A stretch of 64,000 nucleotides of DNA from an unidentified bacterial endosymbiont (GTDB lineage Bacteria; Pseudomonadota; Gammaproteobacteria; Enterobacterales; Enterobacteriaceae), in contig NZ_OU963893.1 of the NCBI RefSeq assembly GCF_918797525.1, positions 3,720,001 to 3,784,000 on the forward strand. Reading direction: 5' to 3'. Positions 47,063 to 57,662 of the stretch are shown piece by piece. The notes under the pieces are model-generated. The model saw only the letters and a list, made by a program, of their open reading frames with translations, searched no databases and was not told the origin of the DNA. A program made the translations under genes and the position numbers. The number at the start of each line of letters is the position of its first letter. The first letter of the stretch is position 1.

Positions 47063-47521
47063 TTACGCCGTGCGGCGTTTCACTTCCAGCAACCATTTAT
47101 CCAGCTCGGCGGCAAACTGCTGACGGTCGCGCTGAGACAGGCTATCCGGCCCGCCGGTCTGTACGCCACTGGCGCGCATGGTATCCATAAAATCGCGCAG
47201 GGTGAGCTTTTCCCGAATCGTTGCGGGGGAGTATCGTTCGCCGCGCGGGTTCAGCGCCGCCGCCCCTTTTTTCAGAACGTCTGCGGCGAGGGGAATATCC
47301 GCCGTGATCACCAAATCTTCGGCGCTGCACAACCGCACAATCTCATTGTCCGCCACGTCAAACCCGGCAGGCACCCGCAAAGCGCGAATAAACTTCGACG
47401 GCGGCACGCGGATGTTCTGGTTCGCCACCAGCGTAAGCGGCATCTGCACGCGTTCGGCGGCACGGAACAAAATTTCTTTAATGACATTCGGACAGGCGTC
47501 CGCATCAACCCAAATCGCCAT
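47063..47521 (-). CDS. yaiI: UPF0178 family protein YaiI
   Basis: NYN/PIN-like small protein of unknown function. The 152-aa product has the conserved acidic positions of the family: [13 protein letters not shown] near the start, [23 protein letters not shown] in the middle, and [12 protein letters not shown]. Such residues suggest a metal-dependent nuclease, but no activity is established. Divergent from proC. Confidence 0.92.
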   Translation of the reverse strand: MAIWVDADACPNVIKEILFRAAERVQMPLTLVANQNIRVPPSKFIRALRVPAGFDVADNEIVRLCSAEDLVITADIPLAADVLKKGAAALNPRGERYSPATIREKLTLRDFMDTMRASGVQTGGPDSLSQRDRQQFAAELDKWLLEVKRRTA

Positions 47522-47617
47522 GTTGGCTCCTCATAATGATACTGGCGACTATTGTCGCCTGCATTTCGTTGTTAAGCTATCACCAGAGACAACAACGCAT
47601 GATAACGGAGAGACGTG

Positions 47618-48427
47618 ATGGACAAAAAAATCGGGTTTATCGGCTGCGGTAATATGGGCAAGGCGATTCTTGGCGGCCTGATTGCCAGCGGACAGGTCCT
47701 GCCGGGACAGATTTGGGTCTATACCCCATCACCGAATAACGTCGCCGCGTTACGCGACCATTACGGCATAAATGCTGCCGAGAGCGCGCAAGACGTTGCT
47801 CAGGTCGCCGATATCGTCTTCGGTGCCGTTAAACCTAACATCATGGTCAAAGTGCTGAGCGATATCACCTCCAGCCTGAACAATGAAACGCTGGTGGTCT
47901 CGATTGCCGCAGGCGTTACCCTCGATCAGTTGGCTCGTGCCCTGGGTCATGACCGTAAAATTGTGCGGGCGATGCCCAATACCCCTTCCCTGGTCAACGC
48001 GGGTATGACTTCCGTCACCCCGAATGCGCTGGTCACTCCGGAAGACGTGGCGGATGTACTGAACATTTTCCGCTGTTTCGGTGAGGCGGAAGTCATTGCC
48101 GAATCCATGATCCATCCGGTTGTCGGGGTGAGCGGCTCCGCGCCTGCGTATGTCTTTATGTTTATCGAAGCGATGGCAGACGCGGCTGTACTTGGCGGCA
48201 TGCCACGCGCGCAGGCCTATAAATTTGCAGCACAGGCCGTGATGGGCTCAGCCAAAATGGTACTGGAGACCGGCAAGCATCCGGGCGAGTTGAAAGATAT
48301 GGTGTGCTCGCCTGGTGGCACCACCATTGAAGCCGTGCGTGTGCTGGAGGAGCGGGGATTCCGCGCTGCCGTCATTGAAGCGATGGCAAAATGCATGGAA
48401 AAATCAGAGGCGCTGAGTAAAGCCTGA
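47618..48427 (+). CDS. proC: Pyrroline-5-carboxylate reductase
   Basis: Last step of proline synthesis, reducing pyrroline-5-carboxylate with NADPH. The 269-aa protein has the Rossmann motif GFIGCGNMGKAILGG (5-19), RAMPNTPSLVNAGMT and the C-terminal signature VCSPGGTTIEAV. The ATG at 47618 gives the E. coli length; a GTG directly upstream is in frame. It is convergent with a remnant of dgcC. Confidence 0.97.
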   Translation: MDKKIGFIGCGNMGKAILGGLIASGQVLPGQIWVYTPSPNNVAALRDHYGINAAESAQDVAQVADIVFGAVKPNIMVKVLSDITSSLNNETLVVSIAAGVTLDQLARALGHDRKIVRAMPNTPSLVNAGMTSVTPNALVTPEDVADVLNIFRCFGEAEVIAESMIHPVVGVSGSAPAYVFMFIEAMADAAVLGGMPRAQAYKFAAQAVMGSAKMVLETGKHPGELKDMVCSPGGTTIEAVRVLEERGFRAAVIEAMAKCMEKSEALSKA

Positions 48428-48451
48428 TATCACCCACCGGGCGTCAGGCAG

Positions 48452-48619
48452 CTACTTTGGGGCGGCCTCGTCCGGTATTTTGGCTTTATACAGGGCGATA
48501 TCTGTCGCGTTGAGCCACTCCCGGTCATCAGCTAAGAGCGCCCTTCGAAGCGATGGTGTTGCTGCTACGTCTCCCGGTAATGTATGAAATGTCGGATGAG
48601 TTTTTTCATTGCGCCATCC
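48452..48619 (-). pseudogene. dgcC: C-terminal remnant of diguanylate cyclase gene dgcC (adrA)
   Basis: On the minus strand 48619-48452 is open for 55 codons without a start. Near its end it reads DDREWLNATDIALYKAK, matching the GGDEF C-terminus YREWLKSADLALYKAK of E. coli DgcC, then a short unrelated tail and stop. Location also fits: dgcC lies between phoA/psiF and proC in E. coli, convergent with proC. The rest of dgcC, and psiF, are gone. DgcC makes the cyclic di-GMP that switches on cellulose synthesis. Confidence 0.75.
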
Positions 48620-48654
48620 TTAAAGTGAAGTTCCACCATAAGTCTGGTTCGTGG

Positions 48655-48690
48655 CGCAAAAAACCACCCGGCGCTTATGATTAACGCCGG
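48655..48690 (-). terminator. Terminator after phoA
   Basis: On the minus strand CCCGGCG and CGCCGGG form a 7-bp stem around a 11-nt loop, followed by GTGGTTTTTTG. Confidence 0.75.
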
Positions 48691-48699
48691 GCGTTGCAT

Positions 48700-50115
48700 T
48701 TATTTCAGGCCCAGAGCCGCTTTCATGGTGTAGAACAGATCCGTTTGATCGGTTAGCCCTACCACGTTAGCCGCATGCGGGCCATAGGCGGCAATGCGCA
48801 GTTGAGTGCCGGTATGCTCCATGGACTCTTCTTCAGAGTTGCCATAGCTCATGACCATCACCGCGCCATCTTTTGTGTTCAGCGCCTGAGTCAGGCCAGG
48901 TGCTTTGGCGTCTGGCGGGATAATCTGGCTGGCGTGCGCATGGTCAGCGGTGACCACCACCAGGGTGTTGCCGTCTTTTTTGGCAAACGCCAGCGCTTTC
49001 TGCACCGCTTCGTCCAGATCGACCGTTTCACCAATCTGGCCGCACGGATTGGCCGCATGATCCTGCTTATCGATTGACGCGCCCTCTACCTGCAGGAAGA
49101 AGCCTTTGTCGTTCTTGCTCAACAGAGAAATCGCTTTATCGGTCATTGCCGCCAGCGTCGGTACGCTGTCGTTACGTTTCGGGTTGGCCGTACAGGTCAC
49201 CACTGGCTTATCAACATTACCATGGTAAGAGGCTTTTGGCCCTTCCCAGCGCACGGGCATATTACCGTCAGAGAAAAGCCCCAACAGTGGCTTATCCTGG
49301 TTCGCATCGGTGATGGCGGCCAAAGACGTTGCATCGTTGACCATCTGATAACCGCGAGCCTGGGCCTGCTCACGCAGTGTTTTGCCCTGCCATTCGCCAG
49401 CTGTCGCCGTTTCAGCGAAGGTTTTCGCTCCACCACCCAGCGTCACGTCGGCGCGGGCATTCAACATTTGCTCGGTAATCGACCCCTTACCGCCCTTCTC
49501 CAGCGCATTCGTTGGGCATTTTTCGCTGGTCACGGACGGGCCATAGCATTTACGCGAGGTGACATGGGCGAACAGAGCGGCTGGCGTGGCATCCTGAAGC
49601 TCAGCAGTAGAGACGTTGCCGGTTGCCAGGCCAGCCGCTTTTGCCATCTCCAGAATGGTTTGATGATCTTTTTCGTGGATATCGACCCCCAGCGCACCGT
49701 TATAGGTTTTCACGCCAGTGGACCACGCCGTGGCAGACGCGGCTGAATCGGTGACGTAATCTGGTTTGCCGGTTTTTTTATCCAGTGCGTAATGGGTATA
49801 TTGTCCGGTCAGAGGCAACGCATCGATACCTTTAAAATAACCGCCTGCGCCTTCAGCATAATTTCGTGCCGCCGTGATTTCGGAATCCCCCATACCATCA
49901 CCTATAAGCAGAATGATATTTTTGGCGGGCTTCTCATTCAACGATGCGCGAATGGCAGCGGTCTGATCTTCTGACAAACGGCGGGCGCCACCAGGTTGGG
50001 TGATATCGCCTTTTGCCGCGCGGTTATCCAGCACGCTGGTATTATTGGTCTCAGCATGAATAACCGGAGTAAATAACAGGGGAAGTAATGCGATGAAAAG
50101 TGCGCTCTGTTTCAA
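48700..50115 (-). CDS. phoA: Alkaline phosphatase
   Basis: Periplasmic phosphomonoesterase that releases phosphate from organic esters. The 471-aa precursor has a Sec signal ([21 protein letters not shown]), the nucleophile Ser in [11 protein letters not shown], metal ligands in [22 protein letters not shown] and [10 protein letters not shown], and two Cys pairs for disulfides. A Pho box and a TATAGT -10 precede it. iraP lies directly upstream and may also read through. Confidence 0.97.
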   Translation of the reverse strand: MKQSALFIALLPLLFTPVIHAETNNTSVLDNRAAKGDITQPGGARRLSEDQTAAIRASLNEKPAKNIILLIGDGMGDSEITAARNYAEGAGGYFKGIDALPLTGQYTHYALDKKTGKPDYVTDSAASATAWSTGVKTYNGALGVDIHEKDHQTILEMAKAAGLATGNVSTAELQDATPAALFAHVTSRKCYGPSVTSEKCPTNALEKGGKGSITEQMLNARADVTLGGGAKTFAETATAGEWQGKTLREQAQARGYQMVNDATSLAAITDANQDKPLLGLFSDGNMPVRWEGPKASYHGNVDKPVVTCTANPKRNDSVPTLAAMTDKAISLLSKNDKGFFLQVEGASIDKQDHAANPCGQIGETVDLDEAVQKALAFAKKDGNTLVVVTADHAHASQIIPPDAKAPGLTQALNTKDGAVMVMSYGNSEEESMEHTGTQLRIAAYGPHAANVVGLTDQTDLFYTMKAALGLK

Positions 50116-50157
50116 TTTATTTCTCCATGTACAAATACATAAAATTTAAACAGAGCG

Positions 50158-50192
50158 ACTATAGGCATCCTGCATGACAAAACTATGACACG
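50158..50192 (-). promoter_or_regulatory. Pho box and -10 of phoA
   Basis: On the minus strand TGTCATAGTTTTGTCATG (two TGTCAT repeats 11 bp apart, within 50171-50192) is followed by the -10 TATAGT (50158-50163) at the normal Pho spacing. Confidence 0.85.
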
Positions 50193-50212
50193 TCATGATA
50201 TTCAGTGACGGT

Positions 50213-50473
50213 TTAGCTGCGCGGATGCCTTAAGAGCTTCTTTACGTATTGGTTGAGCATTTCAGCATCCTGAACCGGTACCAGTGAATCAGGCCTGGCG
50301 CTGTCCAGTGCACCTTCGACACTTTCAATCAGTGCCTGCTGATCGCTTTTCGCCATATGTCGTAGCAGCGCGGTGACGACGATTTCCAGCGCTTCGACCT
50401 GGGCGACCAGCTCTTTGGACTCTTCTTCCTTTTGTGCAAGCTTAACCAGCAACTCAGCAATGAGATTTTTCAT
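50213..50473 (-). CDS. iraP: Anti-adapter protein IraP
   Basis: Binds RssB and so protects sigma S from ClpXP during phosphate starvation. The 86-aa protein starts [32 protein letters not shown] in a coiled-coil region (about 8-45) and ends [11 protein letters not shown], matching E. coli IraP throughout. It lies upstream of phoA, whose Pho promoter sits in the 97-bp gap. Confidence 0.94.
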   Translation of the reverse strand: MKNLIAELLVKLAQKEEESKELVAQVEALEIVVTALLRHMAKSDQQALIESVEGALDSARPDSLVPVQDAEMLNQYVKKLLRHPRS

Positions 50474-50624
50474 CGTGCTATTTCCTTATGTGGATTTTCC
50501 TGAAATTAGCATTCTCAATCAATAATGCAAAGAGGAGAAAAGTATTATCTTATGCAAAAGTGATGTTGCTGCCAGAATAGATATCTGCGTCGGCTAGCGA
50601 AACGTTTTTCTATAAATAAACAGC

Positions 50625-50648
50625 CGCATTTTGTGATATAAAAATGCG
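50625..50648 (-). terminator. Hairpin after the MdtG-like gene
   Basis: CGCATTTT (50625-50632) and AAAATGCG (50641-50648) form a perfect 8-bp stem 36 nt after the stop of the transporter gene. The T-tract is poor. Confidence 0.5.
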
Positions 50649-50684
50649 ACCGCCATAAGAATATATTATGTATGACTTACGGAT

Positions 50685-51917
50685 TCAGCGGGTGCCTTTC
50701 GCCTCGGCTATTTGACGGCGACGACGCAGCGCCAGGGCCAGTTGAATAATATTAAGCAACACCACTACCGCCGTGGCAGCAAATACCCAACGAAAACCCG
50801 CCATAGCCGAAACAGAAGCGCCAATAAGCGGACCGGCAACATTACCCAGATACATAAACGACTGGTTGTAGCCGAAAATACGTCCTGTCACCCGATCGCT
50901 GGAATATTTAACCAGCAGGGTTTGTACCGCAGGCAACATTGCGCCATCGGCAAACCCAAGCAGGAAACGCAGGACACCAAGCTGAAGCGGAGAGGTCACA
51001 AACGACATCGCAAAAAAGAGCACTACCGCAAAAATCAGCGTCGCCATCAGGATCCGCGCCGTACCTATCCGGTCCCCCAGTTTTCCCAGACGTGGCGCAG
51101 AGATCAACGCCGATACGCCCGGCACTGCCGCAATCATCCCGGCAAGGAAAGCAATATTATTGCTCTCTGGCGCCATTGATTTAATAAACAGCGCCAGGAT
51201 GGGGCCGACCGAGCCATTACAGAGTTGAATGACCAAGGTTGTCACAAACAGGCTGATCATCAGGCCTGGATAAGGTAACGAGGCAAAAACCGCTTTACCG
51301 CTCAGGCGTTCAGCTTTGTTGACGACGCGACGCCCTCCCTCTTTAATCAGAAAAAGGGTGACCAGAAAACTGACCACCAGCAGAATAGCGGTAATGATAA
51401 ACACCGCGCGCAGGCCCACGTGGTCAGCCAGGAACCCGCCCAGCAGCGGACCGCCGATGACCCCGCTTATCTGAGCCGTGGATAGCGTGCTTAGCGCCCA
51501 GCCGCTACGCTCGCGGGGTACCTGCGAGGCGACAAGCGCCATGGCGTTGGGAATATACCCGGATGTTAGCCCCATGATTGCACGCAAGATAAACAGTTGC
51601 CAGACGTTGGTGGCGAAGGCCTGCAGGAAAATGGCTATCGCCATCCCAAGCGATGCACGTAAGAGCATGAGCTTGCGCCCTTTACGATCCGCCAGACTGC
51701 CCCACATCGGCGAGACAATGGCCGACACCAAAAACGTCACGCTGAACGTCAAACCAGACCACATCGAGAGGGCTTCATGGGAGGTGACGCCCAGTTGCGA
51801 TACGTACAGCGGCAAAAAGGGCAATATCTGGCTGATGGCCAGTCCGGTGAAAAAACAGCCGAACCAGACCGAGATGAGGTTAACTTTCCAGGATTCCATA
51901 ACAGAGATAGTCTTCAT
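50685..51917 (-). CDS. MFS multidrug exporter, MdtG-like
   Basis: Twelve-helix major facilitator close in sequence to E. coli MdtG, a fosfomycin and deoxycholate exporter; probably a proton-driven drug exporter of unknown substrate. The 410-aa product has motif [21 protein letters not shown] and the repeat-half equivalent [32 protein letters not shown] and the [20 protein letters not shown] block match MdtG well. Start at 51917 gives the MdtG length; an alternative ATG is at 51899, and neither has a strong Shine-Dalgarno. The gene lies between iraP and ddlA, where E. coli has none. It may be a paralogue of mdtG elsewhere in the genome. Confidence 0.88.
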   Translation of the reverse strand: MKTISVMESWKVNLISVWFGCFFTGLAISQILPFLPLYVSQLGVTSHEALSMWSGLTFSVTFLVSAIVSPMWGSLADRKGRKLMLLRASLGMAIAIFLQAFATNVWQLFILRAIMGLTSGYIPNAMALVASQVPRERSGWALSTLSTAQISGVIGGPLLGGFLADHVGLRAVFIITAILLVVSFLVTLFLIKEGGRRVVNKAERLSGKAVFASLPYPGLMISLFVTTLVIQLCNGSVGPILALFIKSMAPESNNIAFLAGMIAAVPGVSALISAPRLGKLGDRIGTARILMATLIFAVVLFFAMSFVTSPLQLGVLRFLLGFADGAMLPAVQTLLVKYSSDRVTGRIFGYNQSFMYLGNVAGPLIGASVSAMAGFRWVFAATAVVVLLNIIQLALALRRRRQIAEAKGTR

Positions 51918-52068
51918 TTTTAGGCGAATTCGCCGACAGATTAGCAAGTTACCTGCCCCCACGTAGCGCCAGAGATGCAAACTTACCGACTTTGGTGTTT
52001 TATGTTATCAGTCATCATATTTGTAATACATATCACAAATTATCCAGTTTCTGGTGGAAGATTATGCT

Positions 52069-52752
52069 TCAACGGCAGAGGCCGTATCCACGCATGCCAA
52101 AATGAAAGTGGTTTGCATGCGCCGCGTTATAGTCTGGTCCCAGACCATTGCCATAGTAGCCGCAGCTTGCCGCCAGCATCGCCTTAAGCCACGGCTGTGT
52201 TTTTTCCGACCGCCAGCCATTAAGGACGGTGATCCGTTGGCCGTTCGCCAGGCGAAACGCACTGATATCCAGCGCCTCTGCCGTCGCATGCTCGCTACGT
52301 CGCGCATCCGGGCGATGGTAAATATTTCGGCAGGCAAAGCTCCCCAGGTGCTCAATGCGCGTCAATTCGCTTCCCAGATACCCCCTGGTGAGCGGCCGGG
52401 CCTGATGGCTGACATACAGTGCAGAGCTTAACGCCAGCGGGCAACTGGCAAGAAAGCTGCTGTTCAGACTCACCGGGCCGAAGTCACGCACCCGAACCAC
52501 ATCGTTGAGTGGGCATTCACCGCGACTGTCGGCGACCGGCTGCGTGCGGATAAGCCGCCTTTGATTTGCCTGCGATAACAGCGCCTCGCACTCCTGTGGC
52601 GTTAAACGTCGAAGCTTAAATTGGGTGATTTTACCGGGTGGGTCGTCAAGCGTGAGCGGAACAAACGGGTTGTAATGAGACGGCAGCCAGCGGTAACCCA
52701 CGGTTGCGATTGCCACGATGATGACAACTGTCAGCAGACTTTTTCCTTTCAC
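52069..52752 (-). CDS. Extensin-like C-terminal family protein, putative M15-type peptidase
   Basis: A membrane-anchored envelope protein of 227 aa, with one N-terminal helix (about 4-20) and then a periplasmic domain. The extensin-like C-terminal domain carries [12 protein letters not shown] and, near the end, AHANHFHFG. This is the His/Asp/His zinc pattern of the D-Ala-D-Ala peptidase M15 clan. Four to six Cys (for example [26 protein letters not shown]) point to disulfides. It is divergent from ddlA, the D-Ala-D-Ala ligase gene, with a 102-bp gap. A role in trimming peptidoglycan peptides is inference; no activity is known to me. Confidence 0.85.
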   Translation of the reverse strand: MKGKSLLTVVIIVAIATVGYRWLPSHYNPFVPLTLDDPPGKITQFKLRRLTPQECEALLSQANQRRLIRTQPVADSRGECPLNDVVRVRDFGPVSLNSSFLASCPLALSSALYVSHQARPLTRGYLGSELTRIEHLGSFACRNIYHRPDARRSEHATAEALDISAFRLANGQRITVLNGWRSEKTQPWLKAMLAASCGYYGNGLGPDYNAAHANHFHFGMRGYGLCR

Positions 52753-52854
52753 GCTCCCCCCTTTGCATCCCTAAAACATTATGGCAGAAGGCCGCGAAAC
52801 CCGCAGGGCATCGTGGTATGTTATTGGCTTTTCGTCAGACTGGAAGAGAGTGAG

Positions 52855-53955
52855 ATGGCAAAGCAGCGCGTAGGTATTGTCTTTGGGGGAAAATCAGCGG
52901 AGCACGAGGTTTCATTGCAATCGGCTAAAAATATTGTCGATGCTATTGATAAAAATCGTTTCGAGGTGCTGCTGCTGGGCATCGATAAGCAGGGCCTATG
53001 GCACGTTAGCGATGCCAGCCAATATCTGTTAAATGCCGACGATCCGGCGCGTATCGCTCTCAATCCTTCAGACATGCGTGTCGCCTCCGTACCCGGTGTT
53101 TTTCAGGGGCAGTTTATCGACGCCGGTAATGCTCAGGCAGTGGCACAGATAGACGTTATTTTCCCCATCGTGCATGGCACCCTGGGCGAGGACGGATCGT
53201 TACAAGGCATGCTGCGCATGGCTAACCTGCCGTTCGTCGGCTCTGATGTGCTCGGCTCTGCAGCCTGTATGGATAAAGACGTCACCAAACGCCTGCTGCG
53301 CGATGCCGGGCTGAATATTGCCCCCTTTGTGACCCTCACCCGCGCCAGTCGCGATAAGCATAGTTTTGCGAACATTGCGGCTCAGTTGGGTCTTCCGCTG
53401 TTTGTGAAGCCCGCTAATCAGGGCTCTTCCGTAGGTGTGAGTAAAGTCACCAGCGAAGCGCAGTTCACCGAAGCCGTGCGTCTGGCGTTCGAATTTGACC
53501 ATAAAGTAGTGGTTGAACAGGGGATCAACGGCCGCGAAATAGAGTGTGCGATACTGGGCAACGATTTCCCCCAGGCCAGCATCTGCGGCGAAGTGGTGTT
53601 AAACAGTGATTTCTACTCTTACGACACTAAATACATTGATGATAAAGGGGCACAGGTGGTGGTGCCTGCCGTTATCGATCCAGCTACCCACGACAAGATC
53701 AGGGCGATCGCCGTTGAGGCTTATCAGGCGCTTGGCTGTAGCGGAATGGCGCGCGTTGATGTGTTCCTCACGCCGGAAAACGACGTGGTTATCAACGAAA
53801 TTAACACCCTGCCGGGCTTTACCAACATCAGCATGTACCCGAAACTGTGGCAGGCAAGCGGTATAGATTATCCCGAGCTTATCACCCGCCTGATTGAACT
53901 CGCGCTGGAGCGTCATGCTGCCGACAGCGCGCTTAAAAGTTCAGTAACCGGTTAA
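52855..53955 (+). CDS. ddlA: D-alanine--D-alanine ligase A
   Basis: Joins two D-Ala residues with ATP for peptidoglycan precursor synthesis. The 366-aa ATP-grasp protein has [14 protein letters not shown] (Glu for the first D-Ala), [26 protein letters not shown] and the metal-binding [21 protein letters not shown]. The ATG at 52855 follows GGAAGAGAGTGAG. Its stop codon overlaps the convergent yaiZ stop in the shared TTAA. Confidence 0.96.
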   Translation: MAKQRVGIVFGGKSAEHEVSLQSAKNIVDAIDKNRFEVLLLGIDKQGLWHVSDASQYLLNADDPARIALNPSDMRVASVPGVFQGQFIDAGNAQAVAQIDVIFPIVHGTLGEDGSLQGMLRMANLPFVGSDVLGSAACMDKDVTKRLLRDAGLNIAPFVTLTRASRDKHSFANIAAQLGLPLFVKPANQGSSVGVSKVTSEAQFTEAVRLAFEFDHKVVVEQGINGREIECAILGNDFPQASICGEVVLNSDFYSYDTKYIDDKGAQVVVPAVIDPATHDKIRAIAVEAYQALGCSGMARVDVFLTPENDVVINEINTLPGFTNISMYPKLWQASGIDYPELITRLIELALERHAADSALKSSVTG

Positions 53956-54188
53956 TCAGCGTTCTTCGCCGTCCGGGTTTTATCCGCTGGTGCCTCTTCG
54001 GGGCGACGGCGGATAATCAAGCCTGCCAGCCAAAAGCTGATGATCCAGGTGACCAGCCCAACGGCATAGGTTTGCCAGCCTTTAGCCTCGAACCCCAACA
54101 ATCCCACCACGCCGTTGAGAATAAAAATCAGCCCGATAGCAAAGGCGTAATAATGCCAGTCACGGCGTAGTTTGGGCGTGAGCTTCAT
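53952..54188 (-). CDS. yaiZ: DUF2754 membrane protein YaiZ
   Basis: Small inner-membrane protein of unknown function. The 78-aa product has two hydrophobic helices (about 14-33 and 42-62) linked by a Gly-rich turn, [19 protein letters not shown] and the [19 protein letters not shown] segment, then a charged tail. The ATG at 54188 has GGAG upstream and fits the family; the in-frame ATG at 54215 is longer than usual. Convergent with ddlA and sharing its stop bases. Confidence 0.92.
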   Translation of the reverse strand: MKLTPKLRRDWHYYAFAIGLIFILNGVVGLLGFEAKGWQTYAVGLVTWIISFWLAGLIIRRRPEEAPADKTRTAKNAD

Positions 54189-54436
54189 GGCAACTCCGAC
54201 AGAGAAAAAACACATCCTCTCACAGTTTTAAGGCCAGGTCTGTGGCTGGTGCGGAAATTCTGAAATGCGACACAGTTTCACTTAAGTCATCAATTTGTGA
54301 TGTGCTGCAGAATTCAGCACTTCCGGACAATTCCTGCACCGAAATTACCACGATTCTGATATTGACAAATGATATGACCTGTCACACTCACACTGTACGG
54401 CATGAATTAAACAGAGTGAAATTTCTGGAGGTCTTT

Positions 54437-54739
54437 ATGGCTGACTTTACACTGTCGAAACCGATTTTTGGCGGCAAACAACCAAAAACCTCTACGGCGG
54501 GTAATATCGCCTATGCCCTGTTTGTCTTATTCTGTTTCTGGGCAGGCTCGCAATTGCTTAACATGCTGGTCCATGCGCCCGGCGTTTACGAACATCTGAT
54601 GCAGGTTCAGGACAACGGACGCCCGCGGGTAGAGATTGGCTTTGGGGTGAGTACCCTGTTTGGCCTTATTCCCTTTCTCGCAGGCTGTATGATCCTGGGC
54701 GTTGTCGGCTTAGTTCTGCGCTGGCGTCGTCGTCACTAG
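54437..54739 (+). CDS. yaiY: DUF2755 membrane protein YaiY
   Basis: Inner-membrane protein of unknown function, 100 aa with two or three hydrophobic helices (about 22-42 and 70-92). [16 protein letters not shown] and [19 protein letters not shown] are shared with E. coli YaiY. GGAGG lies 5 nt before the ATG. Upstream is a 248-bp region with an inverted repeat GTGCTG/CAGCAC (about 54300-54318). The stop overlaps the yaiW stop in CTAG. Confidence 0.92.
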   Translation: MADFTLSKPIFGGKQPKTSTAGNIAYALFVLFCFWAGSQLLNMLVHAPGVYEHLMQVQDNGRPRVEIGFGVSTLFGLIPFLAGCMILGVVGLVLRWRRRH

Positions 54740-55833
54740 CGCCCCATACAGCGAGCCCGGCGATCTTCTACGCGTTTCGCGAACCACGCGGTGGTCAGAT
54801 TACGCGTGATCTTCGGGCTTTCCAGCTGGATCCCCGGCAGGATGGCCCTCGGCAGTGCTTTCCCGGTTTTCTCTTCTGCCAGCGCAAAGACTTTTTGATA
54901 CAGTTCAGTTTTTTCAAACGTCAGGCTGTCGCCTTTCTCGAGCTGGCGACGTATTGCGCTGTCGCTCATGCCGAGCGTTGATGATAATTTTCGGACCGCC
55001 AGTTCGGTGGTTCCCGCAGCGCTGCTGCCATACGCAATAAGATCGCCATCCAGCGCCAGCTTGACGCCGCTTGCACGGCTGACGGCATGCTGGAAAGCCG
55101 CGTTACGGCTCGCATACCAGCCTGCATTAAAGTCCGCAAAACGGTACAGCGGCTCGCTGTAGTTCACCGGGTAGTTCAAAAGATGGTAGGTACCGAACCA
55201 TAATCCGCCCCGCAGCGAGAAGACCTCCTGGCGCACCGTCCCTTCGATGTCCCACGGGTAGCCGTCGGTATGTTTCTCGGCAAAGGCAATACTCACCTGC
55301 ATCGGCCCGCCGGTGTGAACCGGGTTGAGCGAGCCAAACAGTTTTTGCCCCATCGGCACCATACTGATCAAATCATCAAAGATGGCGCTCAGCTGTTTCT
55401 CGGTTTTCACCGTATCCAGCCGTTCACTGTAGCTTTTGCCGTTGGGTGAGCTAATTTTGAGTGCGGTATGCACCAGGAAGAGCGGGATATGCAACGATTG
55501 CGCACGGCGGTCGATCTCCTTCCAGGCAATTTTGTTCAGACCCGGCACTGTCGGATCTGACTGGTACATCGACTCCTGTTGCGCCACCGCCAGCACCGAG
55601 CAGATATTCTCCTCGGTGGGGGCAATCTTCTGGCTTTCAAAAGTTTTGGCTAATGCATCCGCCCACGCATTGCGATCCTTCACGGTCGCGGGCATTTTTT
55701 GCCGCACAACGCTCGCTACATCCACCGCTTTTTCCCCCTCTTTGAGCGGGGTGGCCCCTTTTTCAGCACAGCCCGCCAGCACAAGGGCGGCGAGTAAGGA
55801 CAGCGATAACGCGCGCGGTACGGCAAAAGACAT
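54736..55833 (-). CDS. yaiW: Surface lipoprotein YaiW (DUF1615)
   Basis: Lipoprotein that, in E. coli, works with SbmA in uptake of proline-rich antimicrobial peptides. The 365-aa precursor has a lipobox ALVLAGC with Cys22. The DUF1615 domain shows a lysozyme-like pattern [19 protein letters not shown] and [14 protein letters not shown], with a conserved [25 protein letters not shown] stretch. It follows sbmA by 14 nt, so the pair is one operon. Confidence 0.94.
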   Translation of the reverse strand: MSFAVPRALSLSLLAALVLAGCAEKGATPLKEGEKAVDVASVVRQKMPATVKDRNAWADALAKTFESQKIAPTEENICSVLAVAQQESMYQSDPTVPGLNKIAWKEIDRRAQSLHIPLFLVHTALKISSPNGKSYSERLDTVKTEKQLSAIFDDLISMVPMGQKLFGSLNPVHTGGPMQVSIAFAEKHTDGYPWDIEGTVRQEVFSLRGGLWFGTYHLLNYPVNYSEPLYRFADFNAGWYASRNAAFQHAVSRASGVKLALDGDLIAYGSSAAGTTELAVRKLSSTLGMSDSAIRRQLEKGDSLTFEKTELYQKVFALAEEKTGKALPRAILPGIQLESPKITRNLTTAWFAKRVEDRRARCMGR

Positions 55834-55847
55834 GGCAACTCCCTGTA

Positions 55848-57068
55848 TTAGCTAAAAGTATGGGTTACTTCCGACAGATCCTTATCGTCCAGTTCACGCT
55901 CAAAGCTGCGTAAACGTTTATAGATGGACATCAGTTCCACAAGCGTCGTCCACGAGCTGATCAAATACTGGAACGAGCCGCGAACCTGGCCAAAGACGTT
56001 CGTGATCTGCGTCATCAGACCCAGCGTTATCGTACCCGCAACAATGGACGGGAACAGCAGGAACAAACCGAAAACGTTATCGACCTGCAAATAAAGAATG
56101 CGCGCGATATTAAAATACATGTAGTGGAAATAGAGGCGGAAATAGTTACGACGCACGGCGCCAAACAGCTCACGTACCGTCGGTGGTGACGCACGTTCGG
56201 CATCGTCCTCACCGTAGACCAGCTCTTTACGATAAGCCGCCTCGACGCGCTGATTTTTGAATTCCAGGCCCGGCAGTTTGATTCCGACCACCGCCAGCAG
56301 CCCTGTCCCCATTAGCGACCAGACGATGGCGGCGATCACCAGCCCGTAGGGTAAATGACCAATTACAGGCAGTTCCGGTACGTGCGCGGAGAGCGTCACC
56401 AGCACCGGCAGGAAGGCAATCAACGTCATAATGGCGTTGATAAAGCTGGTGCCCATACTTTCAAGGGTCGAGGCAAAACGCATGGTATCTTCCTGCACAC
56501 GCTGCGCGGCGCCCTCGATGTGGCGCAAGTGCTGCCAGTGCGCCATATAGTGTTCGTTCATCGCGGTGCGCCAGCGGAAAACGTAGTGGCTAACGAAGAA
56601 GTTATTCATCACGCCGATCACCACCGCAATCAGGGCGATACCCAGGAAAATGCCCACCTCATGGTAGAACTGATTGATGGTCACCTTATGCGGGGAACTC
56701 AACGCTGTCTGGATCAGGTCGTAGAAAGGGGCATACCACGCGTTAACCGCCACCCCCACTTCCACTAAAAACCAGGTGACGAAGATAATCAGCGACGTGC
56801 CGAGAATCGACCAGTATTGCCAGCGGTGGGGGGAATAGACAAACCAGAACAGCGCGAACAGACCAACGCAGACGATGTAGTAAGCGTAAAACAGCAGATA
56901 TCTCAGCGACCAAAAACGCGCCGCGCTAATGGGGACATCGCGCGTCGCGCCGACGATGCCGGTCAGCCACGCGCCACCACCAGCCTGCCAGAAAATGACA
57001 GCGACCAGTGCCCAAAGAAATGCCGAGAGAAAAAAAGGCCCCGGCTTTGGGAAAAAAGACGTAAACAT
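55848..57068 (-). CDS. sbmA: Peptide antibiotic transporter SbmA
   Basis: Inner-membrane dimeric importer driven by the proton gradient that takes up microcin B17, microcin J25, bleomycin and proline-rich peptides. The 406-aa protein has about seven to eight helices and the family stretches [36 protein letters not shown] and [21 protein letters not shown]. Full length. A sigma E-type promoter lies upstream. Confidence 0.96.
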   Translation of the reverse strand: MFTSFFPKPGPFFLSAFLWALVAVIFWQAGGGAWLTGIVGATRDVPISAARFWSLRYLLFYAYYIVCVGLFALFWFVYSPHRWQYWSILGTSLIIFVTWFLVEVGVAVNAWYAPFYDLIQTALSSPHKVTINQFYHEVGIFLGIALIAVVIGVMNNFFVSHYVFRWRTAMNEHYMAHWQHLRHIEGAAQRVQEDTMRFASTLESMGTSFINAIMTLIAFLPVLVTLSAHVPELPVIGHLPYGLVIAAIVWSLMGTGLLAVVGIKLPGLEFKNQRVEAAYRKELVYGEDDAERASPPTVRELFGAVRRNYFRLYFHYMYFNIARILYLQVDNVFGLFLLFPSIVAGTITLGLMTQITNVFGQVRGSFQYLISSWTTLVELMSIYKRLRSFERELDDKDLSEVTHTFS

Positions 57069-57161
57069 ATTGCTTCCTTCTTGTTGTTATGGATGCTGCT
57101 GTATTCAACACATCACCACACGAAAAGCCGCCACGGCCACTCTTCGGACCGGGCAAAAAGC

Positions 57162-57188
57162 TCAGACCCGAGGGTTTATTATTAGTTC
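57162..57188 (-). promoter_or_regulatory. Candidate sigma E promoter of sbmA-yaiW
   Basis: On the minus strand GAACT and TCTGA are 17 bp apart (57188-57184 and 57166-57162), within CGAACTA ... GGGTCTGA, near the sigma E consensus. sbmA is sigma E-dependent in E. coli. The start of sbmA is about 94 nt downstream. Confidence 0.55.
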
Positions 57189-57453
57189 GCTTTCCCGTTT
57201 TCGAGAATTGTTTCGCTGAGTTTCACCCCGGGTGGGTTGGCCGGGGCAATAAAGCCGCGCCAGCCAGTGTTGTACTCAGCGCTTTCCCCCATTCTGCCTG
57301 CAGATAAGCCTCACTACACGCATTTCAGACATTCCCGTCCCCGTTACCTTGAGCCACGCTGCGGCATATCATAAGCCCGATTTCCCAAAATGGGAGGCGG
57401 GTTGGCAGTAATTTATGCGTATTTACTCGCAGTTACGTTTTTATCACCAGGGT

Positions 57454-57580
57454 TATACCCTAAATAATTCACGTTGCAGGAAGGCGGCAAGCGAGCAAAT
57501 CCCCAGCAGCTTACACCAGTAAGTGACTGGGGTGAGTGAGTGCAGCCAACGCACATGCAACTTGAAGTATGACGGGTATA
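57454..57580. repeat. ERIC element (127 bp)
   Basis: The unit runs from TATACCC to GGGTATA, exactly 127 bp, the canonical ERIC length. It contains the ERIC core AGTAAGTGACTGGGGTGAG and the opposite arm ATCCCCAGCAGCTTAC. It lies in the 594-bp sbmA-ampH gap, of which 57190-57453 holds nothing else recognised apart from promoter DNA. Confidence 0.92.
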
Positions 57581-57662
57581 TGCTATTCAGGGCATTGCGT
57601 CGTTCCCTTAAGTAGTATAAATACCCATATACTTTATTTATTAACTTCATGGATGCTTTTCG

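Noticed and set aside
48500..48612. Short minus-strand frame beginning MKKLIRHFIHY
   Set aside because: It ends early and overlaps the better-supported dgcC remnant frame, which matches a known C-terminus.
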